DNA from: Dichetophora obliterata
Taxonomy: Eukaryota; Arthropoda; Insecta; Diptera; Sciomyzidae
Direction of reading: 5' to 3'
Length of the DNA stretch: 64,000 bases
Assembly: GCA_963920525.1 (NCBI GenBank)
Contig: OY986436.1
Span: 11,273,001 to 11,337,000 of the forward strand
Within the stretch, counting starts at the first letter, position 1. Each line of letters starts with the position of its first letter. This document shows, piece after piece, positions 1 through 12,679 of the stretch. Below the pieces are notes generated by a model. The model saw only the letters and a program-made list of their open reading frames with translations. It did no database searches and had not been told where the DNA came from. The position numbers and the translations under genes were made by a program.

Positions 1-1069
1 CGAAAGCTAACACACACATGTATATATAAAAAAGATAATAAAATAGAATTGTTAAAAAGCAATAAATAAAAAAGAACGCAAAAAAGGATATCGTGCCGCT
101 TTATTGAACATAATCATAAATATAACGTAGTTGCCAATTTTGTTAAAATAAAAAATTTATGAGCTTTATTTCTTATTTTTTTTTTTAATTTATTTATTTA
201 TTACCCAGAACAATGTGACATACTTACATACTACACCCTGATGAGCAGGCACATCATCACTCAAACGCAGGCACGCAGACACAAACACTCAAACCCACAC
301 TTGTTCGCGTCCTTGGCCTAGCAATAATTCTGTCAACTTACATTGTTGTTAATTATTTCGAGTGCAGCAGCTGCGCTGTCACATAGTTGCTGTTGCTGTT
401 GTTGTTGTTATTGTTGTTGCTCTCATTGTTGCTGTCACAAATTTTGCTACACTTCGTATGCAAGTCATTACTTTTGTGGTAGTTGTCGCTGTTGATGTTG
501 CTGTTGCAATAAAATTTATTAAGTGGAAAAGTTTAAGCCGCTTAATAATTCCATCAAATTAGCAAAAGCTCGCTACAGCAAAAGTTATGGCAGCCATTTG
601 CAATTGTAGCACAATTTTTCACAATGCTGCAGTCAAATAATATAATAAGTTGACTGCTGGTCACCATCAAAAGTCGTAATAGTTACAGTATCCGCTAAAG
701 TGACATTATTGATGGCATAATTTTAGACATGCTTCATTTGTGATTTGTGTGCTAGTTTGTGTAAACGCACGAGTTTACATAAGAAGGTAACGTTTGGCTG
801 AAAGTGTGTAGTTGTAACTACGAGTTAATGAGTCTTATTAATCTTAGCTTGTTATATAAAACTTTTGCATTTTAATTCAATAAAATTTTTGCGCCATCAA
901 TTATTTGCCACGCTCCGAGTTGAATAGTACGCGATTTTATTTCTCAACAGTTTTTCGATACATTCAATAAGTCAGTAAAATAGTCTTAGAGACATTTGAA
1001 ATAAGCTACGAAATGCATTTATATCAATAACTCAAAATTTATGATAACGAAAAACAACAATTATTTTCG
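1..1069. other. Non-coding AT-rich flank
   Basis: No gene is visible. The only marked structure is an imperfect trinucleotide run (GTT/GCT-type) at about 382-425. It creates a valine-rich open frame (362-562) that I regard as spurious because it follows the microsatellite. Confidence 0.6.
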
Positions 1070-1413
1070 TGAATTAAGATTGTGAGCTTCAGATCAAGTA
1101 AGTTTTCAAGAAGGCAACAACAACAACAACTCCGTATAGAGTCAATCACTTAGCTGACTAGACAGTCTGTTTCGGAAATCGCTACATATTCCTCTTCAGT
1201 AGTCTTTGAGTGATTAAGCTGTGATCAACTCACTGTTTAAACTAGCATATGAATGTGCAGATTCTGGAATTCATTCTTATGAATTGTATGGCTGCTAATC
1301 ATATGACATCTCAAAGCAGTAGGCTATTTATAGATCACCGCCATCAACTCTAACAAGGGTTGCCATCTGTTCTAGTTGCTTCTTCATTTATTTCAATATT
1401 CATTGGTGTTCGA
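1070..1413 (+). repeat. Left arm of a long-inverted-repeat (foldback) element
   Basis: This arm is the near-perfect reverse complement of two separated blocks: 1505-1610 (matching about 1309-1413) and 4868-5110 (matching about 1070-1303). It contains a short CAA/AAC microsatellite at about 1116-1131. Its inner end continues into a hairpin at about 1434-1497, so the original element of about 784 bp was almost one continuous palindrome. Related single-arm fragments occur at 36520-36670 and, more weakly, near 48370 and 53230. Confidence 0.85.
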
Positions 1414-1433
1414 TTGTTTGTCGCAATGCACCA

Positions 1434-1610
1434 TAGAAATGAAACGAGTTTTTGCTTCGCCAGAAGCTAGTGTTTGAAAACTCGTTTCATTTCTATTTCA
1501 ATATTCGAACACCAATGAATATTGAAATAAATGAAGAAGCAACTAGAACAGATGGCAAAACTTGATAGAGTTGATGGCGGTGATCTATAAATAGCCTACT
1601 GCTCTGAAAT
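1434..1610. repeat. Hairpin centre and inner right arm of the foldback element
   Basis: The hairpin AAATGAAACGAG/CTCGTTTCATTT lies at about 1437-1495 and is the fold centre. From about 1505 to 1610 the sequence is the reverse complement of 1309-1413. The palindrome breaks off at about 1610 and resumes at 4868, which marks the LINE insertion. Confidence 0.8.
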
Positions 1611-4600
1611 TTTGATAACTTTATTTTGCATTTAGAGTCTTTTTCAAACAAGCCTGATTTTATATTTTTTACAGAAACTTGGGTATATGACTTTGAGATC
1701 GATATGTTTAATATTCCCGGTTACAATTGTTTTGCGATCTGTAACAATGACTATGCTGCTGGAGGAGTAGCTGTATTTGTAAAAGAAGAATTTGCGTGTG
1801 ATTTTTGTTGCTATAAATTTCAAAGTTCTGATGTAGCTAAAATTTGCTGCGTCATTGACGACAATAAGTTCACTTTCTTTTGCATTTATAGATTCCATGG
1901 AATTTCCAACATTGAGATTTTTTTGAGCGATTTGAATACTGTTTTGTGTGGCAATAACTGTAGTAATGTTATCCTCCTGGGTGACATTAATTTAAATATT
2001 CTGGAGAATACATCTGTTGTTGATAAATATTTATTTCTTCTTTCGTCTTATGGTCTGGAGTCTTGTGTAAATGAACCTAACCGTATTTCCGATAGTTCTT
2101 CAACCTGTATCGATCATGTTTTTGTAAAGTTAAGTACGTCTAGTAATATGTCTATGTCTAGTTCAGTGGCAAATATGAATTTTTCTGATCATTGTTTGAC
2201 TTGTTTATATATTGAAAATGTTAAAAGGCTTTGTAAACCAGTCCCGGTACATACATTTCTAATTAAAAAAATTGATTTTTCTAAATTAAATGATAGACTT
2301 AAATTTGAAACTTGGAATACAGTTTATTGTGAACCTAATCCATCTAAAGCATATACTATATTTAATGAAACTTTAGCTCAACATGTTAGTTCGTGTTCAT
2401 CTAAATTCGATAGTAAAGATTTTAAGTTGAAAAAATTAAAGCCATGGATGACTCACATTTTATTGAAAAAAATACATTTTAAAAATAATCTTTCCAAGAA
2501 ATTGTCAAAACAACCTTCCAATTTATGTTTAAAAGGAAGCTATAAAAAACTATGCAAAGAAATTTCTGCTCAAGTTTCTTTTTGTAAAACAGAGTTTTAT
2601 CTAAATGAATTTAAAAAAATTGAGGGCAACGTTAAAAAAGAATGGCAATTGGTAAACGATATTTTAAATAAACCCAGAAGTAATGAACGAATTGATTGCA
2701 TAAATGTTGAAGGCATTGTTGTACGGGATGCTAATGCAAAGGCTGATACCTTTAATAAGTTTTTTGCTAAAATTGGTAAAGCTGTTGTTGCTGATGTTAG
2801 TCCTCTTCATGTCTCTTGTAACTGTTTAGATCATGAGCCGTTTTACCCTAATAGTTTGTACTTTGAACCCATTTCTTCTTTGGAATTATATAAAATAATA
2901 ATGGGCCTTTATAATTCCTATTCTTGTTGTGAAGATGTTTTTTCAAATGTTTTTTTAAAAAGGGTAGTCTTTAATGTTGTAGATGTTTTATGTCATATTT
3001 ATAATAAAAGTATTGAGTTTGGTATTTTCCCTGATGATCTTAAAAAGGCAATTGTTATACCTTTGTTTAAGAAGGGTGATAGAACTGAGTTAAACAATTA
3101 CAGACCTATATCATTACTTCCCGTGTTTGCCAAAATTTTTGAAAAAGCTGTCAAGGTGAGAATGATAAAATTTCTTTCTAAAAATAACTTTTTTAGTAAT
3201 TGTCAGTTTGGTTTCAGGGAGGGTTTGTCCACAGAAGATGCTCTCCTTAATTTTTGTAACAATATTTACAGTAGCTTGAATAATAAGAAAGTCTGTGCAG
3301 CCCTTTTTGTGGACATAACAAAAGCTTTCGATACTGTTGATCATAAAATTCTTCTTACCAAACTGTATAAATGTGGGTTTAGAGGTTCTGTCTATAATTG
3401 GTTTCAGTCTTATTTGTCAAATAGGTTCCAGAAAGTAAAAATTAATAGTAACTTTAGTAAATTCATTGATGTAGATATAGGCGTCCCCCAGGGCTCTGTT
3501 CTTGGGCCCATTCTGTTTCTTGTTTTTATTAATTCGATCTTTAGTAGGTCCTTTCTTTAGTAATGTAATAGCATTTGCGGATGACATGGCTTGCACCTTT
3601 ACAAGTGATTTAATGCATAATCTGACTTGTGAATTGAATAATGACTTGGAGCTTTTAAGGCACTGGTTTGACTCACACAGGTTGGTGCTTAGTGACAAAA
3701 CCAAGCTTATGTATTTTAATATAAGTGGCATGGATATAAATTTAAATAGTTTTGTATTTCATTGTGCTGGTTGTAAGAAATTTTCGTATGGTAAAAATGT
3801 TTGCAATTATAACTCTCCTTTAAAAACTTTTCATGATTCTTGTCTATGTTCCCCGCTTTGTTTTCCTATAGAATGTGTCAAATCCTTCAAATATCTTGGG
3901 CTATTGTTAGACTGGAAAGTCTCATGGTTAGAACACACTGTTGCTCTTAAAAGATATCTGTTAGGTGCAACAAGAAAGATTTATTTATTGAGTTCGTATT
4001 GCTCGCCAAAATTACTAACTTGTATCTACCATGGGATTTTCCAATCTAAACTGCAATATGGCATAACTTGCTGGGGTGGTACCCATTCCAATAAGATCAA
4101 TCCACTACAAGTCGCTCAAAAACATGTAATACGTATAATCCACAGGAAAAAAAGAATGGACAGTAGCTTTCCACTATTTAAAAATTTAAATGTTCTACCT
4201 ATCCGCCATCTTTACTTTTATAAAGTGTTAAAAGTTTTTTTTTAAAAGATCGGGCAACTTGTCTAACATTAAGTATGCTAAATATAACTTAAGGGTCAAT
4301 GACCAGCATATTGTAAAGGTTCCGTCCCATAACCTATCTGTTTTCTTTTACTCTTATTCTTGTACTTCTCCCCGGCTTTTTAATAACTTACCGGCTAATG
4401 TACGTTGTATCCGTCATAATACTTTGTTTCTAAAAGAGGTAAAATCATGGCTGTTCAATTTTGACTTCACAGCTATTGATTTTCTAAATTCTGTTTTAGT
4501 TTAATATTACAAATTAATCAAGTCTAATTTTATATTTCATTTTAAATTCGTAAATTTTTTAATTTTTTTTAATTTTTTTTTTCTTCTCTTTCGTACCTTT

Positions 4601-4867
4601 GTTTCAATTTGTTCGCTTTTCATAATATATTTATTTTATCAATATTAATAAGTCAACTATGTGCACATATCTGTTATGTTTTAATGTTTAATTTTTGGCC
4701 CCACCCCAATACTTCAATAATTTTATTTCATTTTAAGTATATCTTACTGCATTTCGTCACATGCCCAAATAGGGCATCAGAAAGCAGTATTTTTAGATTA
4801 ATTGCTATGTAATATTAAGTATATTCCAATGTTATAAAAATAATAATAATAATAAAATAATAATAAA
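1611..4867 (+). mobile_element. 5'-truncated non-LTR retrotransposon (CR1/L2/Daphne-like group)
   Basis: A LINE inserted into the right arm of the foldback element. It starts inside the endonuclease domain and ends in a TAA-rich tail (about 4837-4865), so it is 5' truncated. Palindrome symmetry fixes the limits: the arm stops near 1610 and resumes at 4868. Any target duplication is very short (GAAAT/AAAATG). Clade placement rests on the overall endonuclease plus reverse-transcriptase style and is tentative. Confidence 0.8.
1626..4504 (+). pseudogene. LINE endonuclease/reverse transcriptase, two frameshifts
   Basis: Encodes an apurinic-type endonuclease followed by a reverse transcriptase. 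The first frame (1626-3560, 644 codons) has endonuclease motifs such as FFTETW and SDHCL, then RT motifs NNYRPISLLP, DITKAFDTVDH and GVPQGSVLGP. At about 3530-3560 the frame shifts. The second frame (3502-4245) carries the catalytic block as FADD in place of the usual YADD, and FKYLGLLLD. A second shift falls in a run of T at about 4232-4242. The C-terminal tail with SPRLFNNLP continues at 4259-4504. The start is an internal methionine because the true 5' end is missing. The shift between the QGSVLGP and FADD motifs should abolish activity. Confidence 0.85.
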
Positions 4868-5110
4868 ATGTCATATGATTAGCAGCCATACAATTCATAA
4901 GAATGAATTAGAGGATCTGCACATTCGTATGCTAGTTTAAACAGTGAGTTGATCACAGCTTAATCACTCAAAGACTACTGATGAGGAATATGTAGCGATT
5001 TCCGAAACAGACTGTCTAGTCAGCTAAGTGATTGACTCTATACAGAGTTGTTGTTGTTGTTGTTGCCTTCTTGAAAACTTACTTCATCTAAAGCTCACAA
5101 TCTTAATTCA
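4868..5110 (-). repeat. Outer right arm of the foldback element
   Basis: Reverse complement of 1070-1303, including the CAA/TTG microsatellite. The repeat ends at the shared TGAATTAAGATTG motif on both sides. No clear target duplication was found outside it. Confidence 0.85.
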
Positions 5111-7504
5111 TGTAATTATTCAATAGATCATAAAAACTAATTAACAATTATTTCCTTCCTCTAATGAAAGGATGGAAATGTCTGTTAAGCCAATGCGGCT
5201 TTCCTTAGTGACTGGTGGGACAGTTTACTCCAGAATCCCTAATGTTTAGACCTGTACCTTTGTATTTTGATGTCACACAAAACAGGTTGTCCATTTTAAA
5301 AAAAACAACGCTCAATTTAGAAAAATTTGCGGTTGAATAATTTTGTTAACTATTTATTTTTTATTGCATTTTTTAATTAAATCAAAACATAATTTTATAG
5401 CTAAATGCTTTTGCTTTCTAATATAATATAACAAAGTTATATAGCAAAACATTTTATAAAAAAATTAATTTAAGTTAAATTAACAAATTAATTCTGAAAA
5501 AATGCCTATTGCTATTTTTTTTATTTTTCGTGTAGCTCTGAGTCTTCCAAAAATGTTGGGTACACCATTTTGTGAGCATAACATTTTTGGGGCTCACTGT
5601 TAAACTGTTTAAATGATGTTTTTTTAAGAAGCCGAATGCATAAAATCGACGCCGAATTTTTTTTTTTTCGTAGTCGGCAACTTACATTTTTTCGTCCAAC
5701 TCAAGAGATAAGCTAATATTTCCAGCTAATAAAATTTTCAAAATACTCGTTAAACAAAGCTTTAAACCAAAAACTTTTTATTGTACGCCTCATTGCTTAT
5801 TGGCTTAATCCACTCAAATGTGACAATAAAAACGACAAAGGGTAAAAAAACAACAATCCGGGCAACATTTTTATACAAAATACGCCAACTCAAGCAAAGC
5901 ACCTCTTTATGCAAGCCATCTGAAAAATGATGTCCCAGTATTGAGCACACCAGGCAATTGTTATAAAAAATTTAAGCATGACCTGTAACACATCAGATCC
6001 GTTTCCGTCTTCGTTTCCGTTTAATTCTTTTGTACATGGCAAAGGTTTAATGCTACAAAATGACTGCTGAGCATGAGCTGTAAAATTACAGCATGCGTGA
6101 TGACCATCATGGTGATGATGAAGATAAAAACAAAACACACAAAAAAAACACAAAATCAACTTTTATGCCTTCCGTTGTTGTGCCTTAAATATTTAATTTA
6201 CACATAAAGTCGTGCTCACATACGAAGTAGCTCGATTATGTAAATATTAAGCAATGCCATGCAGCGCAAGTGTTTGACGTGTATATAAATATAATTAAAA
6301 AATTACGCACAAAGGCAATGAGACACGTTTTTACAATTAAAATTACTCATACGCCATGCTGTACAACGAGTATTCGATGCTCGTTGTTTTATCCCCCAAC
6401 TAAAAAAGTCATCGTATTAATATTTATTCTAATTTCACAGCTCACACAAATATAAAATATATGTATGTGTGTCAGTTCTATCTTACTGTCTGTTTGTCAT
6501 TCGTTGTGAATGGTATTTGAGAGAAGAGTCGAAATTTAGGTTTGACATTCGGCGTCCACAAGTATATATACCTGTGGTACCTGGCAGCTTGTTATTTTAC
6601 TGCCTCCATACCCTCCTCAAAACCTCTATCCATCCACTCTTTCACTTGTTCACTTCATCATCTAACTTTGAAGTCAAGCCATTAACCACTGTTTCTTACG
6701 TCTTTCTGTGTGCGACGCATGCAAATCAGTTACAATCTTTAAAAACAACAACATCTGCATAAATCTAGCTCTCTCTCACACACACACATACATACACACA
6801 CACACACTCTTACCAGTTTATTCGCTTGCATCACAAGCACGTGCTCAAAATTGTATTGCCTTCATTTAGGCGCTTAAGTCCTTTCAGTGGTTGTCAATAA
6901 TATTTGAAATTTAGTATTTTGTATGTCTGCGTATTGAACTCGTATCAAGTCGTTACAGGAAACAAACAGTGCTTCCGGTGATACCAGTAACCAGCTGGTG
7001 TAGTGCTGGTTGTCGTTTTTTGTTTTGTTGTTATTTTCCGTTGTTTATCATTGCTCAGCACTTGAAATCATTCAATTGAATGCATTATGACTTGAAAAGC
7101 TTAAAATGCGCAAATAAAATTTTAAGCATTTTGTTGACGTTATTATTGACGAACTTGACTTTTTTTAAGATTCAGTAAATTGTCTTCTACCTAGCAGTGG
7201 CATTCAAATATTTTTGCATTAGTCTGACTTTTTGTTGGCTTCTTGAGAAAAGCTGTTGGTAAGCAAAGTTTGTCAACAATTTGAGTAAATAGCATAGTAC
7301 ATAATATAACAATGGTTTTGATAATATGTTTTTTGTGTCCATCCGTGTGGAAATTGGCCTACGGATGGAGTTAGAAAATATTAAGGAAATCCTTTTTTTT
7401 TTTAATAATATGCTATTTTTAAACGTGACGGACTTTTTGATATCACAGACCAACGCCCAAAATAATAACATACTTCTGTCAACGGTTTCTGAATTTGGAG
7501 AAAA
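5111..7504. other. No gene; AT-rich with a CA microsatellite
   Basis: Short open frames only, none with a recognisable domain. A (CA)n tract lies at about 6777-6808. No terminal repeats were noticed. Confidence 0.5.
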
Positions 7505-7700
7505 AAAAATGTATGGTAACGAAGATATTTGCATCGAAAGTCAAAAGTTTGATTTTCCTGTCATGTAGTTCTCATTTTTAGGTAACGATGCCTTATAATA
7601 AAGTCCGTGTAAAAAGATTTTTTTTAAACATGTAAATTTTTAGACATGTAAATGTTATTTGTAACAAAATAGCAGAAATTTATTAAAATTAAATTTTCGA
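7505..7700. repeat. Dispersed repeat, copy 1
   Basis: Shares an ordered run of motifs with 46930-47135: GAAGATATTTGCATCGAAAG, then TTTGATTTTC, then TAGGTAACGATG and a T-rich stretch. A shorter match is at 45835-45905. No coding content. The family is unknown to me. Confidence 0.6.
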
Positions 7701-7715
7701 AAAATGTCGATACTA

Positions 7716-8167
7716 CACCCAAAAAATATTTAGGATAAAATTACAAATAAAATCTTTGTAGAAATACAAACAGAGGCTATTCGTAGAATGTACAAATGTT
7801 TTGAATGTACAAATGTTTTGTACATAGTACAAATGTTTGTAGTGTTGGCCGCATGAAAAAAAAATTTTGAATTCGTAACTTTGTACATTCTACAAACGCT
7901 AGTTTGTAAAAATCTATAATGTATAAATTTGTGAACTGAACGAACATTGTTTGAAAATATACAAAGCAGTGGCAGCAGCGTTCGTATATTTGTTCGTATC
8001 TTTGTGGATGAAACGAATGCGTTTGTAAAATATACAAATATTTCTTTGTACAAATGTACAAACGGTCATTTGTATTATTCACAAAGTCGTTCGTAGGCTG
8101 AAAAGAACAAAAAGCTTTGTAGAATATAATAATTGTTTTGTACATAGTACGAAGCTTTTTTTGGGTG
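7716..8167. mobile_element. Short-TIR miniature element with CACCC ends
   Basis: Termini are CACCCAAAAAA and its complement, flanked by TA on both sides (7714-7715 and 8168-8169). The interior of about 450 bp is packed with TTTGTACA/TACAAA-type words in both orientations, like subterminal transposase-binding repeats. There is no real coding frame. The ends resemble the first bases of the larger elements at 26395 and 30076, so it could be a non-autonomous DNA transposon of either kind. Confidence 0.6.
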
Positions 8168-8169
8168 TA

Positions 8170-11100
8170 AAAAGTATTTCAGTAATTAAATTTGCAAAAG
8201 TTGATAATGTTGGAATGGTGTGTTTGTTGTTAAAAATGAGTCTGCTACAATAAAATCTAGAATGCAAATAAGATCGAACCACCTTTCGTCTTTCTGTGTG
8301 CGAAAGCAGAATATTGCTTAAAAGTTTTAAATATAGCAAAAGACCCATTTTTGTGTTCTAAAGGACCTCAACTACCCCGTTCTAGTACTAAGCCAACAAA
8401 TCTCAGTTCTTATCAGTTTTTTTTCGTACCAGAAATGTCTAATGCACATAATACGTCTACCAAATTTTAGCAAAATCTGTCAAGCCGTAAAGGTTTGGGG
8501 ATAGGATGTGTAAAATTCATGTGATAACGTTTTTTCTTAAAAAATTTATGCCATAAGATATGTAAACTTAGTCTTTATTTTTAAAGCTAGACTAATATCC
8601 TTATTTTCATTGTTTGCTGAAAAGCCGATATTTTTAAAAGTCTTAGTCTTAAAAAGCTAGACCAAGCTTTATGAAAGTGTTGACTAATAAGCCGAATAGT
8701 AACGTCGGCATAGATTGTGATTCTATTTTCGGGCAATTGTACGATAATGCGGCTGCCATGAATGCCACTACAAGCAGCACAAACGTATGTAGCGGAAGAA
8801 TGTGATCTTGCCACGTTCTTTCATTGTGCGTCTAATTCACTAAACTTGTCTATATCAAACTCATGCGATATAAGCTGTAATCAAAACGATTTTTGGGACT
8901 TTAAAAAATAATATTGATAAATTGTTCTATACCCCCAAACAACAGTGTTTACTGGCACAATGTGTTAAAGGATATTCTTACCCTATTTAAAAAAAAAATT
9001 AGAATTTCTTCCAACTCGATTGGTTGACATGAACCCATAAATACTTATCAAGAGCTGAAGGATACAAACGAATTTCGCAAAAACAATATCGTCGCTCGCA
9101 TTTCAACTTATAAAAACAATAAAAAATTGTGGTTTAAAAATTGCTATTAATGTGGTCACAGTTCTAACTTAATACATTTGTGATCAAGATGGTCCATTCA
9201 CATTCTTTGTTGTTTTTTCCCTAAAATGAATAACTAGAAGACAAAAATTTAATAAGCGTATTAATCACTAATTTAGAAACGTCAATTGAAATGTTTACCA
9301 GATCTATTTCTTTTAGGTTATGTTGTACGGTTCTAATAAATTTATCCCTGGGAATGGGAGTTTTAATTTTTAAGATAAAGTTCAAAAACTTTTTGGAAAG
9401 TTTTAATGCAAATTTGTTCCTCAACCGTCAATATTCATGAGTGATGTCTTTATCCGCCATCTTAAGACTGAAAACACCCTTTTCCTGGGAAACTCATTCA
9501 GAATCGGGATGTATATATATTTGTACTGAATTTTTTTTAAAACGAAAATCATATATATTTTTCAAAATTATTAAAATCATTTTAAATGATAAATAAAGTT
9601 TTTTTAAAATTCTTATGTTTGTTCTTTTTGTTTGTTTGAAATGCCCAAACACAGGCACTTTGAGAATTTTTTTTTTTAAAAAAAATCAAGTATCAACAGC
9701 TTGACTTTTTGATGCGAATTTTGGTTTTTGTAATTTTTTTCACAAAATAGCTAAAGACTATGCTATAGCACCCCGTAATGTGTTTTTTTTTTAATTTTGC
9801 ATTTGTGTATTTTTGAGCATTGAGTAAGCAATAAAATTACACAAGTTTTTGTACTTGTATTAAGTGTTGTTTCAGAAAATATTTAAACAGCGTTGCATAG
9901 CAATTTTTTCCAAATTGAATTTTACGATTTTTTTACTGAAACAAGAATAAAATAACATTTTTTTTTAAAAGCAAAATATCACAACTTTTAATCCAATTTT
10001 TATGTTTGACAACTCATTTTAAAGAACAATTACATTCAAAACGAAATGCATACCTGGTTTTTAAAAAATGTACTTCAAGAGAATTTTTGAACTCTTCTAA
10101 AACGCTGCTGCGTTTATTGCTCTATTGAGCGAGTTCTCAAAGTCTAGTAATCGGCACGAAATTTTATAGATTTTAGTTTTATATCAAATTGACTCTTTTT
10201 AGCTTATTTATTGAGTCAACAATTTGAGCAAACATTTAATATACATATAAAAAATTCGTTTTGATTTATTGATATCAAAAACTATCAATATTTTTTTTTT
10301 AACCAAAACCCCCCCTTGGGTAAATCCTGGCTACGTGCCTGGTTGAAATGTAATGCCTGCATTATTTCGCAAGTAAAATAATGCACGATGGCACAGACTA
10401 AAAACATAGCTTCACTTGTTTTGCTAATGCTGCTTAGGTTTTGATAACTACAGTGGTGGCTGTAATAATTATAATTCTTATTATAAGGAACTTTGTAAGT
10501 TTGAAAGGCATTTGAAAGGCTTTTTGCAATAACGTGATAAGCCATATGATCTAAAAAAACAGTTTTTTAGGCTGAATACATTACTCAATACGTTTCTTAC
10601 AACCACTGAAGAGATTTTGGCTATTTCTTTTTAATTTTCTAACCTATTTGTAAAAGTTTCCGTGTTCAATTCCATTTCTTCATACAAAAGTACATTTTTT
10701 CAAGACTTTAGAGTCGATTATTTCAAAATATTTTGTGTGTGGCTTATCATGTTTTTGCAATAAGCCCTTCATTTTTGCATTTGCAAAATGCATTTTATAA
10801 ATATAGAATATAGTCAAATAATATGAAAATATATTCAAGCAAATTGTTTCGATCAGCAAGAGATATTTTGATAAATTGGAAAAAAAAATTTTGTTAAAAA
10901 TATTAATAGCCCCAGACAAAATTTTGGCTGGAAAATTTATTAAAAACGGCAGACAGGTAGTCTGTTTATTGGAATAGAAATGAAACTATTTTGGCCCAAT
11001 TTTGGCAGGGCAGGGCGGGAATTGTACTAAAACCAGCCAGTTGACTGCCACTGTACAGTACAGCAGACTGGCTTACAGAGGCTCAAAAATGTATAAAAGA

Positions 11101-11267
11101 GCATGCAAAAGGCGTTCAGTGGAATCAACTTGGCAGGGAATGTACAGGGAATGTACAGCAGAATACAAGCAGGTAGTGGCAGGCCATTGGATGGGACATT
11201 AACATGGCATTGAATGCAACATATTGGTTTCTTTTATATATTTTATATATTTCAGGTTATTTATATA
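8170..11267. other. No gene recognised
   Basis: AT-rich non-coding DNA with many homopolymer runs. A short open frame at 10285-10545 on the minus strand starts in a common transposon-derived stretch (about 10300-10345), but nothing else around it supports a gene. GC-richer words at 11000-11200 show no family I recognise. Confidence 0.4.
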
Positions 11268-11303
11268 CTAGCTGAAAACCGGCGCGTTGCTGCCACGCTC
11301 CCA

Positions 11304-12240
11304 TCCATGTGTAAATTGAGGTCGAATACTGAATTTTGATGCTGTGCAACCTATAAATACAAAGCTGCTAGATATCGGCTGCTATATTAGATGCTAGATG
11401 CTAATTTGGGTTTTGTGGGAGATGCAACGTCCCCTTGACCAACGCCCATTATATGTGATCAATGAAACTAAATATGTAAATTAAGGTAGAATACGGAATT
11501 CCGACGCTGTGCGACAAATAACTCAGAAGCTAGTCGATTTCGCAAATTTGGGTTATATGGGAGGTGTCACTCTCCCTTGTTCAACGCCCAAAAAATGTCA
11601 CCAATGAAAGTGCATGTGTAAATTCGGATCGAATACTGAATTCCGACGCTGTGCGACCTATAATTCCAAAGCTATTCGATAGCACCAATCTGGGGTGTAT
11701 GGGAGATGCCACTCCCCCTTTTCCTACGCCCATAAAATGTTATTAATGAAACTGCATGTATGAATTAAGGTCGAATACTGAATTCTGACAATGTGTTACC
11801 CATAACTTTAAAGCTATTCCATTTTTTTGTTTGGGTTGTACTTGTCCAACGCCATAAAATGTTTTCAGTAAAACTGCATGTGTAAATTTAGGTCGATTAC
11901 TGAATTTCGATGCTGTGCGACCTATAACTTCAAAGCTATTCGATAGCACAAATTTTGGTTGTATGGGGGGAGGTATAACTCCACCGTTTCCAACGCCCAT
12001 AAAATATTATTAATGAAACTGCATGCATAAATTGAAGTCGAATACTGAATTCCTGGATGCTGGATGAGCTGCAACTCCAAAACTATTCGATATCGCAAGT
12101 TTTGGTTGTATCGGAGGTTCCACTCCCTCTTGTTTAACTTCCATAAAATGTCATCAGTGGAACGACATGTGTTAATTGTGGTTGAATATCGAATTTCGAG
12201 GCTGTGGGATCCATAACTCCAAAACAATTTGATATCGCGA
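11304..12240 (+). repeat. Tandem array of about seven ~145-bp units
   Basis: Each unit carries the words TGTAAATTNAGGTCGAATAC, then a GACGCTGTGCGACC-like word, then a GGGAGRTGCCACTCCCC-like word, then AACGCCCATAAAATGT. Unit starts lie at about 11304, 11467, 11612, 11754, 11876, 12021 and 12165, giving spacings of 163, 145, 142, 122, 145 and 144. The units have diverged substantially, so the array is old. Short open frames in it come from the repeated unit. Confidence 0.8.
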
Positions 12241-12679
12241 ATTTTTTATATATTTGTGGGCGGTAAAAGGGGGTGTGGCAATTTTATCTTAAACCATCTC
12301 GTACTCGAAACAAATCCACTGCCAAAATTTTAGCTCGAACGGACCAGTAATTTCGAAGTCTGTTTATCTTTTCTTAAAAGTAGGCGTAGCTATTGTGGGA
12401 CCACGCCTGTTTTAAATATAGTTACCGATAGTTATCATACGGACTTCATTACCAAATTTTTGTTTAATACGACAAAAACTGTCTTAAATATAGCATTTTT
12501 ATTGGTTTGTGGGCGGTAAAAGGGGGTGTGGCAAATTTTAAATAGGCCTATATTGTTCGCATAAGTGCAAACAATAAGTTGACAAAGTTTTATCGCAATC
12601 GGATGCACGGTATTGCAGCGCATAGCGAACGAACAAACAAACAAACAAACATTCATTTTTATATATTAGATATAAGAAG

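Noticed and set aside
362..562. 66-codon frame rich in Val/Ala
   Set aside because: It follows a GTT/GCT trinucleotide run; the composition is that of the microsatellite, and no domain is visible.
10285..10545. Minus-strand frame ending in SQDLPKGGFW-like residues
   Set aside because: The tail matches a common transposon-derived scrap; the rest has no support as a gene.
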